Positions 1-11,223 are shown, numbered from the stretch's first letter. The stretch is DNA of 64,000 nucleotides from Prevotella dentasini JCM 15908 (GCF_000614065.1 NZ_BAKG01000005.1:82100-146099), one strand, 5' to 3'. The notes: generated by a model from the sequence alone, not told the origin. A program made the numbers and translations.

Positions 1-462
1 GGCATCGAACGAACCGACCTTTGGCCCCGTCTGCCCGAAGATGGCATTGTCTGAGGCGATGGAGAGATCGCACATGACATGGAGCACGTGTCCGCCTCCG
101 ATGGCATATCCGTTGACCATGGCGATGACGGGTTTCGGCAGTCTCCGAATCTGCATCTGTACGTCAAGGACATTCAGGCGGGGCACTCCGTCGCCGCCGA
201 CATAGCCTCCGCGCCCTTTCACGTGCATGTCTCCGCCGGAGCAGAAAGCCTTGTCACCGGCACCTGTGAGAAGAACCACGCGTATGTCGAGGGCTTCGCG
301 GCAATAGCTGAACGCCTGCGACATCTCCCAGACGGTACGGGGTGTGAAGGCGTTTCGGTAACGTGGGCGGTTGATGGTAATCTTTGCGATATGGTTAAAC
401 TCTTCAAAGAGGATTTCCTGAAAGTCGAAACCCTCAATCGTTTTCCATTCTCTATTGGTCAT
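1..462 (-). CDS. menB: 1,4-dihydroxy-2-naphthoyl-CoA synthase, partial (C-terminus outside window)
   Basis: Crotonase-family enzyme that closes the second ring of the menaquinone head group, converting o-succinylbenzoyl-CoA to 1,4-dihydroxy-2-naphthoyl-CoA in the cytoplasm. Only the first 154 codons are present; the frame runs off base 1. The start is the ATG at 462, giving an N-terminus [17 protein letters not shown] typical of MenB. CSGGD lies at residues 74-78 and GYAIGGGH at 118-125, which form the crotonase oxyanion region; [20 protein letters not shown] follows, as expected for MenB. It is the last visible gene of the thioesterase-menF-menD-menB operon and is separated from menD by a strong hairpin. 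Family members are about 270-285 residues, so a little under half is missing. Confidence 0.93.
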   Translation of the reverse strand, partial: MTNREWKTIEGFDFQEILFEEFNHIAKITINRPRYRNAFTPRTVWEMSQAFSYCREALDIRVVLLTGAGDKAFCSGGDMHVKGRGGYVGGDGVPRLNVLDVQMQIRRLPKPVIAMVNGYAIGGGHVLHVMCDLSIASDNAIFGQTGPKVGSFDA

Positions 463-494
463 AATCTTTTGTTTTTGGGAATTTATTAAACGAT

Positions 495-538
495 AATAGG
501 CGTTCATAAGCAACTGCATGTGCTTATGAACGCCTATT
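495..538. terminator. 18-bp perfect hairpin between menD and menB
   Basis: Arms 495-512 and 521-538 are perfectly complementary around an 8-base loop. It occupies half of the 86-bp gap between menD and menB. Read on the minus strand it is followed by AUUAUCGUUUAAU, a weak U tract; on the plus strand by UUUUCUC. It could be a partial terminator that lowers menB expression, or an mRNA-stabilising hairpin. Confidence 0.7.
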
Positions 539-548
539 TTCTCATTGA

Positions 549-2222
549 TTAAAATTGTGATTTGCAGCTCTGATAATATTCTTTCAGTATGCGTGCGTCT
601 TCCTCCGGGTTGGTGAAAACCTCCAAGAGAACTGGTCCCTCTTCGGAGTTGAACATCTCGTGCAGCCCTTTTTGCAGTTCCTCGGCATCGTGGGCGGAGA
701 GGTAGACTACGTCGTTCGCCTCGCAGATTCCCTTTGCAGAGGTTTCGTGAGCGGCTGCCACCATCTTGTTTCTGAACGGACTCTTCTCCAGACCGGACAA
801 TTGCCGGAAGATGCCGCCGCCTCCGTTGTTGAGCAAAAGGATGGATAGGTTGCTGTCAAGGTTTTGGTTCCACAGGGCGTTTTGGTCGTAGAAGAAGCTC
901 AGGTCTCCTATGACGCAGTAGACATCTTCGGTTTCCCGGCTTGCCACGGAGTAGCCGACAGCTGTCGAGAGTGTTCCTTCAATGCCGTTGACTCCACGGT
1001 TTACGTAGATGTACTGGTCGGAATAGATGTTTCCTAAGCGCACGGCGGTGCTGTTGCCATAGACCAGTTCGCCGTCCATATTGTCTTTCCGCATCATTTG
1101 GTGGAACATTTTCACGGCCAGAAGCTGCGAGTAGGCAGGTTGGAAAGCCCGTGCGTGTTTCTCCGCCTTGTCCATTGCGTGTTGCCAGAGTTTGCTGTAG
1201 GCTGACGGTTTCGCCTCTTTGGCTTCCTCGGAAAGAATGTCCAAGGCATCGACAGGGCAGCCATGGAAAAGGCAGGTCATGTTTTTGAATGTATCGTGAA
1301 CCTCTCCCCATTCGTCTATGAGTACGGATGGGATGTCCTTGCAGCCGCGCAGAAAGTTCTTCAGCTGCTTGCTGACAATGCTTCCTCCCATATATATGAT
1401 GTAGTCCGGGCGGTAGCGGTCGTCAGATTCTACTACAGAAAGAATCTCGTCAATGTGTTGCGACGGGCAGATATCGTCGTCGGCAAGTTTCTCCTGCAAG
1501 ACAGCAGCCTTGCCTTTGATTTGATCCAGTTGCCCCAGTACGTCTCCTGCTATCTCCGGCTTCATCTGTCCGAGTACCAACATGGGCTTTTTAGCTTGGA
1601 AGAATTGTGTTGCCACGTCTTGCATGGCAATATCATCGATGAAGGATTCCAATAGTTCTATTTTTCGTTCGTCGGGCAATGACAGGACGGAATAGTCGAA
1701 CAGCGGTTCTGAAATGGGCACGTTGATGTGGACGGGGCCTCCTCCTCCGCTGATGGCAGCGTTCAGTGCTTCGTTGACCAAGCGGTTGCAATACCATCGT
1801 TCCTCGTCGTTGTGGGGTTCAGGAAGGCTGACGCTCTTGCGCACATTGGGGGAAAGTGCTCCCTGTTGCAAGATGGTCTGCCCGTCAGACTGACCTATCC
1901 ACTGTTCCGGGCGGTCTGCGGAGACAATGATTAGCGGACGATTCTGATAGTAGGCTTCGGCAGTGGCAGGGGCAACATTGAGCAATGCCGAGCCTGAAGT
2001 AACACAGACAACCACCGGTTCGTCGTCGGCGGCTATCATGCCGAGGGCAGTAAAGCCTGCCGAACGCTCGTCGGTAACGGGGAAACACTCTATGCCGGGA
2101 CAGGCACAGAGGTTATGTACGATGGAAGAATTGCGGGAACCGGGACATACTACTGCCTTGCTGATTCTGAATTTCAGAAGTAGTGCCGTGAGAATGTTTA
2201 CGTTTTCTTTATTGCTGTACAT
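549..2222 (-). CDS. menD: SEPHCHC synthase (menaquinone biosynthesis, thiamine-diphosphate enzyme)
   Basis: 557-residue cytoplasmic ThDP enzyme joining isochorismate and 2-oxoglutarate to give 2-succinyl-5-enolpyruvyl-6-hydroxy-3-cyclohexene-1-carboxylate. The N-terminus has CPGSRNSS and the [13 protein letters not shown] segment with the ThDP-activating Glu. Further on are [14 protein letters not shown] and [19 protein letters not shown], all characteristic of MenD. The C-terminal third carries the ThDP/Mg motif [14 protein letters not shown] and [11 protein letters not shown]. Length equals the family norm and the frame is intact. It lies 90 bp downstream of menF; that spacer (2223-2312) holds a degenerate TTGTCTGATG repeat and no gene. 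Confidence 0.95.
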   Translation of the reverse strand: MYSNKENVNILTALLLKFRISKAVVCPGSRNSSIVHNLCACPGIECFPVTDERSAGFTALGMIAADDEPVVVCVTSGSALLNVAPATAEAYYQNRPLIIVSADRPEQWIGQSDGQTILQQGALSPNVRKSVSLPEPHNDEERWYCNRLVNEALNAAISGGGGPVHINVPISEPLFDYSVLSLPDERKIELLESFIDDIAMQDVATQFFQAKKPMLVLGQMKPEIAGDVLGQLDQIKGKAAVLQEKLADDDICPSQHIDEILSVVESDDRYRPDYIIYMGGSIVSKQLKNFLRGCKDIPSVLIDEWGEVHDTFKNMTCLFHGCPVDALDILSEEAKEAKPSAYSKLWQHAMDKAEKHARAFQPAYSQLLAVKMFHQMMRKDNMDGELVYGNSTAVRLGNIYSDQYIYVNRGVNGIEGTLSTAVGYSVASRETEDVYCVIGDLSFFYDQNALWNQNLDSNLSILLLNNGGGGIFRQLSGLEKSPFRNKMVAAAHETSAKGICEANDVVYLSAHDAEELQKGLHEMFNSEEGPVLLEVFTNPEEDARILKEYYQSCKSQF

Positions 2223-2312
2223 TGTGGATGTTGTCTGATGGGTGTTGTCTGATGATGAGAATAAGGAGAGATGATGAGGCTGATTGGGCCTTTCGGGCAG
2301 ACAGGAACGATG

Positions 2313-3356
2313 TTACAATAATAGCCGCCTCATGGTCTGGAGCTTGGCCTCTGTCTCTTTCCACTCGTTATCTTCCGTGCTTTCTTTCAGTAGTCCGCCA
2401 CCGGCAAATAGCCGGTACGAACATCTGCCCATCTGCATACAGCGCAATGTAACATAGAGCCGGCAGGAACCATCTTTGGAAACCGGGCCAGTGAATCCGC
2501 TGTAATATCTTCTCCGCGTATGCTCATGGGCGAGGATAAATTTCCGTGCAGCCTCTTTCGGCATGCCGCAGACGGCAGGGGTGGGGTGGAAGGTATCAAG
2601 GAAATGTCCGAGATGGATGTTGTCGTTGAGACAGAAGCGGAAATCGGTCCGCAAATGTGCCAGTCCGGCTGCCTGTACCGTGTAGGGTCCTTGCTCTTCT
2701 ATGCGGTCGGCAATGGGCTGCAGGCGTTCCCTTACGTAGTCGGCCACCCACTTTTGTTCCTCCCTGTTCTTCTCCGACCAGTCAAGGCTTCCCTCTCTAT
2801 ATGGCATGGTTCCTGCCAACGCCATTGTTCTGTACCGTCCCTGTCTGCCCTCCAAGAGTATTTCAGGGCTTGCCATCAGCCACATCCCCGTCTGCGGAGT
2901 ATAGAACAGGGCTATGTACTGGTGTGGATAGCAATGGCAGGCACGTACGAAAATCTCCCGGGGCGACAGCCGTCCCGTCTTCATCTCTACGAAAGAGCGG
3001 GCCAGAACGAGTTTGCCGAACATGCCGTTTCCCAGTTCCTGCTGGAAACGGAGGAAGTCCTGCCGATATGCCTCACGCTCTTCGGTAACCCGGGACTTGA
3101 AATCGGTCGTGTCGCTCTCGTCTGGCAACAGGCTGAGACCCTCTTCGTCGTTCATGGAAAAATCTCCCCCCTCTGCCTTTTTGCTGCCCAATAACAGGAT
3201 AGGACTATCATCGGAAGGAGCAAAGGGAGCTATGACGAACCCTTCACTTTCGTTGATTTCAGCCATCGAAGCAAGGATGCGGGGTGCAACCGGCAGGGAA
3301 ACGACGTGGTAGCTCTTCTCGTCGGGAAAGCGATAGACGGCAAACGGCTTCATCAT
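2313..3356 (-). CDS. menF: isochorismate synthase
   Basis: 347-residue chorismate-utilising enzyme that isomerises chorismate to isochorismate, the entry step of the menaquinone branch. Visible family blocks are LMASPEILLEGRQG with the following MALAGTMPY, HEHTRRRYYSGFTGPV, and the C-terminal LFAGGGLLKESTEDNEWKET containing the Mg-binding acidic residues. It is shorter than E. coli MenF mainly at the N-terminus, common in Bacteroidetes. Two ATGs are adjacent (3356 and 3353); the first overlaps the stop of the upstream thioesterase in an ATGA arrangement, implying translational coupling. Its place before menD favours menaquinone over siderophore synthesis. Confidence 0.92.
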   Translation of the reverse strand: MMKPFAVYRFPDEKSYHVVSLPVAPRILASMAEINESEGFVIAPFAPSDDSPILLLGSKKAEGGDFSMNDEEGLSLLPDESDTTDFKSRVTEEREAYRQDFLRFQQELGNGMFGKLVLARSFVEMKTGRLSPREIFVRACHCYPHQYIALFYTPQTGMWLMASPEILLEGRQGRYRTMALAGTMPYREGSLDWSEKNREEQKWVADYVRERLQPIADRIEEQGPYTVQAAGLAHLRTDFRFCLNDNIHLGHFLDTFHPTPAVCGMPKEAARKFILAHEHTRRRYYSGFTGPVSKDGSCRLYVTLRCMQMGRCSYRLFAGGGLLKESTEDNEWKETEAKLQTMRRLLL

Positions 3357-3789
3357 TCGTCCATTTTCAGAACAGGACTCTTCTGTGGTTCAATCACGTA
3401 GTTGGTAACCTGCACCATTGAAATCAGTTCGCCCTCGTCGTTTTTATCTCTATATGCCATACGTGCAATGTCTTTCCCTTGTGCACCAACCGCCCGTAGG
3501 CCGTAACGGTACCTCCGTAGGGCATAGCCTTAACGTGGTCTCCGCTGACGCTGATGCCCAAAGCCATTTTTCCGGGACAGGCTGCCATCGAACCGACACC
3601 GGCCAGATTTTCTGCCAATGCCAGCGATGCACCGCCCGACAAGAAGCCGAACGGCTGCTTGTTGCGGTCGTCTACTGCCATCTTTGCCATCAGCGTGTCA
3701 GGTTCCGGGGTCGAAATGAACTCCATGCCGAGCGTCCGGCTCAGTCCGTCCTCATTCTCCAGAAGTTGCTTCTGTATTTCTATGTCCAT
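3353..3789 (-). CDS. PaaI-type hotdog thioesterase, probable DHNA-CoA hydrolase (one frameshift)
   Basis: Hotdog-fold acyl-CoA thioesterase. The body shows GMEFISTPEPDTLMAKMAV, QPFGFLSGGASLALAENLAG (active-site helix) and GDHVKAMPYGGTVTAYG, typical of the PaaI/DHNA-CoA thioesterase group. The straightforward reading stops early after WHIEIK. Adding one A in the T-run at 3441-3445 (plus strand) restores a normal ending with NDEGELISMVQVTNYVI and a 145-residue protein whose stop overlaps menF by four bases. As first gene of a men operon, hydrolysis of 1,4-dihydroxy-2-naphthoyl-CoA is the likely job; this is inference from context. The shift is more likely a sequencing error than a real lesion. 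Confidence 0.82.
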
Positions 3790-3878
3790 AATATTATATA
3801 TAAATAGGTGTGCCGCTACCCGATGGACAAGCCGCAGGAAGTCTCTGCGTGTCTCTCCGGCCTATGCGAAGCACTTTG

Positions 3879-3909
3879 CAAAGATACTAAAAAACAAACT
3901 CAAATCCAA
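3879..3909 (-). promoter_or_regulatory. promoter of the men operon
   Basis: On the minus strand TATCTTTG (3879-3886) matches the Bacteroidetes -7 box TAnnTTTG, with TTG at 3907-3909 twenty bases upstream as the -33 element. It lies 90 bp before the thioesterase start. Confidence 0.7.
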
Positions 3910-3947
3910 GTCTTTCGTGTGGTTATCCCCTCTTTATTATGCCTAAA

Positions 3948-3979
3948 ACTCCCCTTTCGGATAATTCCGAAAGGGGAGT
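3948..3979 (-). terminator. intrinsic terminator of the metalloprotease gene
   Basis: A perfect 14-bp stem (3948-3961 with 3966-3979, loop TAAT) is followed on the minus strand by TTTTAGG. It sits 40 bp past the metalloprotease stop and before the men operon promoter. Confidence 0.85.
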
Positions 3980-4019
3980 CTTGGGTTATGGTTGGTTCAG
4001 AACCGGGTTCCGAAACCTT

Positions 4020-6835
4020 TTATTTAAGTACGACCTTCTTGCCGTTCTTGATGTATATGCCGTGTACAGGACGAACCACCCTGCGGCCTTGCAAGTCGTA
4101 GTACACGTCGTCTTCGGTCTCGACTGTCTTCAGTTCGCTGATTCCCAATGCTACATTTACGAACTTCTTCCAGTACTGGTCGGCTGCATAAGCCTCCTTG
4201 CTGCCTTCTGGAACAAACAGTTTGCAAGTCTCCGAATTGGTCTCTGTGAATGGGTCGGAGGTTGCGGTGGCAGGAATCTTGGTCTTGGCAACAAGACTGG
4301 TCAGGCTGGAAGAGCTGATAGAGTTTGCACCGAGGGCCTTCAGGGAGTCGGAGAGCACAATCTCGTTGAGCGATGTTCCCTCGAAGGCATAATCGCCAAT
4401 GCGCGTAACCTTGACGGGCAGGGTATAGCTACCCTTCTTTGCAGCAGGATAATAGAGCAGTGCAGCCTCGTTCTCTCCGGAAGAGATGAACTTGACAACG
4501 ATAGAGTCTATGAGGTTGGCACCTGTTGCCGTGAACTTGATGCTGTTGGTGTTTCCAGTCCATTCCTTTTCTTTGAGAGTGCCTTCACCGGCTGTCAGTT
4601 TCGGGGTAGCACCCATGCCTAAGATGACATTGGTAATAGTAGAGCCTTCAGGAACACTGAATGTGAGCGTTGCCCCGGTGTAGCAGCGGAATGAAACCTT
4701 TGCACCAGAATCCCAGAGACGGGTGATGGTAGACCCATCGGTCGTGGTAAGAGTAACTTCTCCCATCTCGATGGGGGCAGTGATATGCCCTCCGTTGACA
4801 TTTCCGTTGCGTGAAGTAGGAAGATCCCATGAGTTTTTGTTGAAGTTGAAGTTTTCTTCCATATTCCTCAAGATGGGGCCTCCACTCTGTCCGTAGTCGT
4901 TGCTGCGGGTATAGAGAGCCTCGTCAAGCGACTGATAGGTGTTGTTCTCTCCTGCTACCTGAATTTTCTCTATTGCCTTGCTTCCGCGGAAAGAGTTGGC
5001 AGCAATGGCAGTAACGGTGGCAGGGAGAGACACGGAGATCAGGTTGTCGCAGTTGGCAAAGGCGTCGTCTGCAACACCTACGACGGTATAGGTAACGTCG
5101 TCCTTGGTGAATGTCTCCGGTACGACCACTTCGCTTCATATTTTCCTTCTGCCTTCGGGATGACTATCCATGTGCGCTTGTTGTTGTACTGATAGGTAAT
5201 GCCGTTGATGGTCTCCTTGTCTCCCACGGTGTAAGGAACTGACTTGCCGTCCTCTGAGATGAAGTTGAAGGTGATGGTTGCGTCGTCGTGCTTCTCTATC
5301 TTGTAGATAGGGGCTGTTGTGAGTCCTCCGCCGCTGTAGAGTGGCAGCGAGGTAATCTCATCCACGCCGTTTCCATAGAGGTTGTCCTGTGAAGCAGTGT
5401 AGCTCAGTTTCTTCTTGTTGGCAGTAATAATCAATGCACGTTTCCTTGTCTGTACGTTGTTGAGGTTGTTCGAGCTCCACGCATTGGCATCGTAGGTAAC
5501 GTGGGTCATCATCAGGCCGCTTCCGAAATGGTGTCCTTCAGAGTCGGTGTTGGGATACCATGTGCCCGGCTGGCGGTTCTCGAAGAGGAAATACTCTTTA
5601 TTCGTACCTGGCTTGCGTACCATGACCGCGTAGGTTCCGTTGACGGAGTCGGCAGGATTCAGCGTTACCGTCTGTGCTTCAGTTATCTCCTTGATGTCGA
5701 GCCAGCCCATGTAGGAACGCTCGTAGGCAGTGTAGCCGATAGGAGCACGGCTGTTGTTGACGTAGGCACCGGCATCCATGATGGACCAGTAGCTGAAAGC
5801 GTCGTCATTGCCATAGTTGTAATTCGTGCAGTAGAAGTCGGGCAGGCCGAGTGCGTGTCCGAACTCGTGGCAGAATACGCCCATGCCCATCAGGCTACCG
5901 TCGTTGCCCAGCTCGTTGCCGACAAAGAAGGAGTTGAAGTGGAAGCCTGCAATATCGCTGTCGATGTCGTATTCGCAGGGCCATACATAGTCGGCACCGT
6001 TTCGCTCGGTAGCCTCACCGCGGCTGCATAGAGAACGCTGACCAGCTCGATGTTACCCTCTTCGTCCTTGAACTGGGCGAAGTCCACGCCCTGTTCCTTG
6101 GCAGCCTTTATGGCATCGGTAACCAATCCCGTTACGTCCTTGTCGTTTCCGTAATAGTCGTTGGCTCCGTAGGCCTTGTAGCTCTTGTCGAGCGTAACTA
6201 TGCCTACAACGTGAAAGTCGGGCCGGAACATTCCCCGGCTCTGCGAGATGAAGTAGTCGCGTGCCGAGCCTACACAATGCTGCTCGTCCTTATAGCCCTT
6301 CTCGTTGTAGAAGCGGTTCATCTTCTCCTGCGTCGTGGTAGCCTTGAACTTCAGGTCGGAGAACTGCACCATGATAACGGGAATCTTCCGATCGCCGATG
6401 CTCTTCACTGCGCCCTTGCTTGGCGTGCCATATTTGCCCAGACCGTCTTCGGTTGAGGCTATGATGGCCTTGCGTGCCTTGTGCTGGGGAGCCTCCATGG
6501 CGGCCAGTTCGTCAATGCGCGACTCTATGTCGTTGGCGGTGATGAATTCCTTTTCGGCCTCCGAGCGCAGGTTGGCTTCGTGGGCAACGAACTTTGAGGC
6601 AACAAGCCGGCCGTTTTCCATTTGTGCGTAGCAGAGGTCGCCTGCCTGATTCAGTACTAAGATTTTCCCGTCAAGAGAGGTGTAGAAGGCAAAGTGCCCA
6701 TCACCGTTCTTGTAGCACATCATGGTTGTCCCGTCACTCTGCTTGAACTCCCAAGCCTTCGGGATGGGGCGGATGGCCTGTACTTGCAGCGATATGGCAA
6801 GAGACAGCATCGCCAGTGTAAGAACTTTTTTTCAT
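4020..6835 (-). CDS. secreted M6-type metalloprotease with leucine-rich-like and sorting C-terminus (three frameshifts)
   Basis: Extracellular zinc protease of the immune-inhibitor-A type (peptidase M6). The ATG at 6835 with a corrected A-run encodes the signal peptide MKKVLTLAMLSLAISLQVQA. The catalytic motif CHEFGHALGLPD (HExxHxxGxxD) lies around base 5860. The C-terminal third holds BspA-like repeat segments (ADDAFANCDNLISVSLPATV, GDYAFEGTSLNEIVLSDSLK). It ends YYDLQGRRV..HGIYIKNGKKVVLK, resembling Prevotella cell-surface sorting tails. The frame breaks in the T-run at 6826-6832 (one T too many or two too few) and by one missing base near 6022 and near 5130. Correcting these gives about 938 residues. 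Probably intact in the organism; a degraded protease gene cannot be excluded from this sequence alone. Confidence 0.82.
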
Positions 6836-7570
6836 TAGAATGTTTGCTTTTAATTATTGATTTGTATCTATTTTTGTTTTTGCCAAAAGAAGCTCACAAA
6901 TTTAATATTTTTCGCTATAATACTCAAATAATAGAGGTGTAAATATTGTTTTTTAACATGTAAGAGGCGGTTCTGCCATGTCTGTGGCATGGGTCGGGTG
7001 GGCAGAATGATAAATTTCTCCTAATTGTGCGAGGTGGAATATCGGCCAAGGGGCATGCAGCTTTTGGGAAAGAATGACATGAAGGCATATTTCTATGCAA
7101 AGATGCTTTGGTAGAAGGATGGCGGATGATGGTATCGGGCTATGGACGAACGGGGACGGGAGGGGCACAATAAGCTGCTTTGGGTATGTGTCTTGAAGTT
7201 ATAAATGTTTACAAAAAAGATAGATGACCGTCGTGTGTTATGGTTTCCGGTCGTTAGTCTCAATGGGTTGACAATCAGAAATTTAACGAATGTATTGATG
7301 AAACGTCCCCTGCGGTGTTCCGAAACAGCCGTTCTGACGATGCCGGAAAGGCTTCCCGGTGCAGCGAAAGTGCCGCTTTCGTTGCATGGGGAAGCCGTGG
7401 CGGATGAGCGATTACGAAATAGTTTTACAGAAATTGCGGGTCTCCTGACCGACGATGGAGGGCTGCCTCTGGTGCGAATGTATGAAATCGAAGCCTGTTT
7501 CCCCACTCGTTCAGGTCATGAGCCGTCGCCTTGATTCATCGGTACAGGAGGGTTTCCCGCTCCCGATGCC
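6836..7570. other. intergenic region between metalloprotease and mfd
   Basis: About 735 bp without a convincing gene. The only ORFs are short, overlapping on both strands and lack family features or a promoter. It contains one copy of the dispersed CGAAAG/CTTTCG palindrome at 7365-7381. Confidence 0.6.
7365..7381. repeat. dispersed palindrome CGAAAGTGCCGCTTTCG, copy 1
   Basis: Six-base arms CGAAAG and CTTTCG flank TGCCG. The identical 17-mer recurs at 33727-33743, with variants near 28655, 45379 and 53538. Confidence 0.75.
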
Positions 7571-7600
7571 TTGCCGTGTCGCATAAAAGTTGTACCTTTG
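7571..7600 (+). promoter_or_regulatory. promoter of mfd
   Basis: TTG (7571-7573), a 19-base spacer and TACCTTTG (7593-7600) match the Bacteroidetes vegetative promoter. It lies about 90 bp before the mfd ATG. Confidence 0.75.
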
Positions 7601-7690
7601 CAGAGGCAAGACCGCACAGGGCAATGGGGCGATGAGCCTCTGCCGTCCTTCGCAATAGGCTCTATGCCATTCTCAACGCAAATCAATGCG

Positions 7691-10600
7691 ATGAACATAC
7701 AGGATATTCAAAAAATCTACGCTGCCTTGCCGCAGGCAGGAGCGTTGCTGAAAATGCTGGAAGACAAGTCGGTGAAGACGGTTTTCCTGCAAGGACTCGT
7801 GGCGTCGTCTGCCCCGATGCTTTTCGCCTCGATAGCCGGGAGGTGGGGCAGAACCATCCTCTTCGTGCTCAACGACAACGATGAAGCAGGCTATTTCTAT
7901 AACGATCTGAAGACCCTTGCCGCTTCAGCAGACGGCGAGGACGCGGCGGCAGAGGTGCTGTTCTTCCTTCTTCCTACCGCCGTGCGGTGAAATACGCCCA
8001 GCGCGATGCCGGAAACGAGATTCTGCGGACGGAAGTCTTGTCGCGGTTGTCTGTCGCCCATAAGAGGAAGGCGCGTCTGCCGCTGCTTATCGTTACCGAG
8101 CCGGCAGCCCTTTCGGAACTCGTCGTGTCTAAAAAGAGGCTCGACGAGCGCACGCTCTCCCTGCAGACGGGTCAGAAAATTGACATCACCGACGTGGAGA
8201 AGACCCTCATAGCCTTCGGGTTCAAGCAGATGGACTATGTCTACGAGCCGGGGCAGTTTGCTGTCCGTGGCAGTATTCTCGACGTGTATTCCTTTTCGAG
8301 CGAGCTGCCGTTCCGCATAGACTTCTTCGGCGACGAGATAGACACCATCCGAACCTTTGAGGTGGAGACGCAGCTCTCGCACGAAAAACGGGAGAGGGTG
8401 GAGGTTGTACCCGAGCTGGCAACGGTGTCGGAAGAGAAAATCCCCTTCCTCCAGTTCCTGCCCGACGACGCCCTGCTGGCGACAAAGGATTTCCTGTTTG
8501 TCCATGATGCCATAGAGAGAATATATAAGGAGGGTTTCTTGAAACAGGCTCTGACCGAGCAGCTCGAAGGGAAAACCGAAGTGGAGCAGCAGGAGCTTCG
8601 GCTCGGGCTGCAGCGCGACCTGCAACTGGTGTCCGAAAGGCAATTTACCGATGATGCCCTCCGCTTTCGCCGGATAGAGTTCGGTGCAGGCCGCACGCCC
8701 GAAGCTGCCGGGATAGGCAAGACGGAAGGGCGTGCCGCTATCCATTTCCATACCGTGGCGCAGCCCCTCTTCCACAAGAATTTCGACCTGCTCATGCAGA
8801 CTCTCGCCGACTATCTCGTACAAGGCTACAAGCTGTATATCCTTGCCGACAGCGAGAAACAGACCGCCCGGCTGAGAGACATCTTTGACAATGGACAATG
8901 GACGGTTGACAATGGCCGGCTGACAACGGACAATGAAGGACGCGGCGGGGAGGATTTTTCCGCTGTTCATCGTCCGTTGTCCGTTGCCTTCACTCCCGTC
9001 AACCGCACCATTCACGAGGGATTCGTGGACCATAACCTGAAAGCCTGCTTCTTCACCGACCACCAGATATTCGACCGTTTCCACAAATACAGCCTCAAGT
9101 CGGACAAGGCCCGTCAGGGCAAGATGGCTCTGACGATGAAGGAGTTGCAGGAGATGGAGCCGGGCGACTTCCTTGTTCATGTAGACTTTGGCATCGGCAA
9201 GTTTGCCGGACTTGTCCGTGTACCGGCAGGAGACTCCTATCAGGAGATGATACGGCTGGTCTATCAGCACAACGACATTGTGGACGTCTCTATCCATTCG
9301 CTCTATAAAATCAGCAAGTACCGCCGTGCCGGCAGCGGCGAGCAGCCCCGGCTGTCTGTTCTCGGCTCCGGGGCGTGGGACCGGCTGAAGGAGAAAACCA
9401 AGAAGCGCATCAAGGACATAGCACGCGACCTCATCAAGCTCTATGCCAAGCGCAGGCATGAAAAGGGCTTCGCCTTCTCGCCCGACTCGTTCATGCAGCA
9501 CGAACTGGAGGCTTCGTTCCTCTACGAGGATACGCCCGACCAGCTGAAGGCTACGCAAGAACTGAAGCGCGACATGGAGAGTGCGCGTCCGATGGACCGC
9601 CTCGTCTGTGGCGACGTGGGCTTCGGAAAGACCGAGGTGGCAGTGCGGGCCGCCTTCAAGGCTGCTGCCGACAGCAAGCAGGTAGCAGTGCTCGTGCCCA
9701 CGACGGTACTCGCCTTTCAGCATTTCAAGACCTTTTCCAAGCGTCTGAAGGGGATGCCCGTCAGGGTGGACTATCTCTCGCGTGCCCGTTCGGCAAAGCA
9801 GACGCGGCAGGTTCTGACAGACTTGGAGGAGGGAAGAATAGACATTCTCGTAGGTACGCACAAGCTGATAGGCAAGAGCGTGAAGTGGAAGGACCTTGGC
9901 CTGCTTATCATTGACGAGGAGCAGAAGTTCGGTGTCTCTACCAAGGAGAAGCTGCGGCAGCTGAAGTCGAACGTCGACACGCTCACCATGTCGGCGACTC
10001 CGATACCCCGGACGCTCCAGTTTTCGCTGATGGGCGCGCGCGACATGAGCATCATGCGCACGCCGCCACCCAACCGCTATCCCATACAGACGGAGATACA
10101 TACTTTTTCGCCCGAGGTCATCACCGATGCCATTAACTTTGAGATGAGCCGCAACGGACAAGTCTATTTTGTCAACGACCGTATCTCTAACCTGACGGAA
10201 ATCGGAAATATGATAAGGAAATATGTACCCGACTGCCGGGTGGCCATCGGCCACGGACAGATGAAGCCCGAGGACTTGGAGGAAATAGTGATGGGATTCA
10301 TGAACTACGACTACGACGTGTTGTTGTCTACGACCATCGTGGAGAACGGCATAGACATTTCCAATGCCAATACCATCATCGTCAACGATGCCCACCGCTT
10401 CGGTCTGTCGGACTTGCACCAGATGCGGGGACGTGTGGGGCGGTCGAACAAGAAGGCGTTCTGCTATCTCCTCGCTCCGCCTTTGGCAGCTCTCAACCCC
10501 GAGGCGCGACGGAGACTGGAGGCCTTGGAAACCTTCTCCGACCTCGGAAGTGGTTTCAGCCTCGCCATGCAGGACCTTGACATTCGTGGTGCGGGCAATT

Positions 10601-11217
10601 TACTCGGGGCGGAACAGAGTGGTTTTATGGAAGACTTGGGGTATGAAACCTATCAGAAAATCCTCTCGCAGGCGGTAACGGAGCTGAAAAACGACGAGTT
10701 TCAGGATTTCTATGCCGATGAAATAGCCGGGGGTAAGGAACTGACGGGCGACGATTTCGTGGACGATTGCGCCATTGAGAGCGATTTGGAAATGTATTTC
10801 CCCGACAATTACGTACCCGGAAGCAGTGAGCGCATGCTCCTCTACCGTGAGCTGGACAACATAGAGCGCGACGAGGAACTCGATGCTTACAAGCTGCGCC
10901 TCGAAGACCGCTTCGGCCCCGTACCGCGGCAGGGTGAGGAGCTGATGCAGGTCGTTGCCTTACGGCGTGTCGGAAAGCGGCTCGGCTGCGAGAAGATAAT
11001 GCTCAAGCAGGGGCAGATGCAGATGCAGTTCGTCTCCAATCCCAATAGTGCCTACTACAAGAGCCGTGCCTTCGACAAGCTGCTCGGCTATATAGGCAGG
11101 CATCCTCGCCGCTGCAATATCAGGGAGAAGAACGGCAAGCGTTCGATGGTGGTCAGCGAAGTGAAAAGTGTTGGTAGTGCCGTAATGATATTGAGGGAGA
11201 TTGAGAAAGGGGAGTAA
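7691..11217 (+). CDS. mfd: transcription-repair coupling factor Mfd (one frameshift)
   Basis: SF2 translocase that removes RNA polymerase stalled at DNA lesions and recruits UvrA. The start is the ATG at 7691 (MNIQDIQKIYAALPQ). One missing C in the pyrimidine run near 7965 splits the frame; restored, the text reads FFPSSYRRAVKYAQRDAGNEILRTEVLSRL and the protein is about 1175 residues, the family length. The UvrB-homology region comes first. The RNAP-interaction region begins around FLVHVDFGIGKFAGLVRV. The helicase core has Walker A GDVGFGKTE (about residue 640), DEEQKFG, TMSATPIPRTL, and QMRGRVGRSNKKAFCYL, followed by a C-terminal TRCF domain. An in-frame palindromic repeat inserts about 34 residues at roughly residue 399. 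Confidence 0.93.
8886..8988 (+). repeat. palindromic GACAATGG-type repeat inserted in frame in mfd
   Basis: Degenerate GACAATGG units (8887-8894, 8907-8914, 8921-8935) are followed by an inverted copy; CAACGGACAA (8924-8933) pairs perfectly with TTGTCCGTTG (8977-8986). The translated segment (DNGQWTVDNGRLTTDNEG then PLSV) is low complexity, unlike the conserved Mfd sequence on both sides (RLRDIF before, TIHEGFVDH after). It behaves like an intergenic mobile palindrome that landed in a permissive loop. Confidence 0.7.
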
Positions 11218-11223
11218 GCCGGT

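Noticed and set aside
7205..7534. 109-codon ORF before mfd
   Set aside because: Spans the dispersed palindrome, overlaps an equally long antisense ORF and shows no domain or own promoter.
7950..7990. Programmed ribosomal frameshifting in mfd and other genes
   Set aside because: No slippery heptamer with downstream pseudoknot at the break points; the same one-base loss occurs in many unrelated genes.
7897..10419. 840-codon minus-strand open frame opposite mfd
   Set aside because: Shadow of mfd caused by its codon composition; the translation has no family features, signal or promoter, and mfd is certain on the plus strand.
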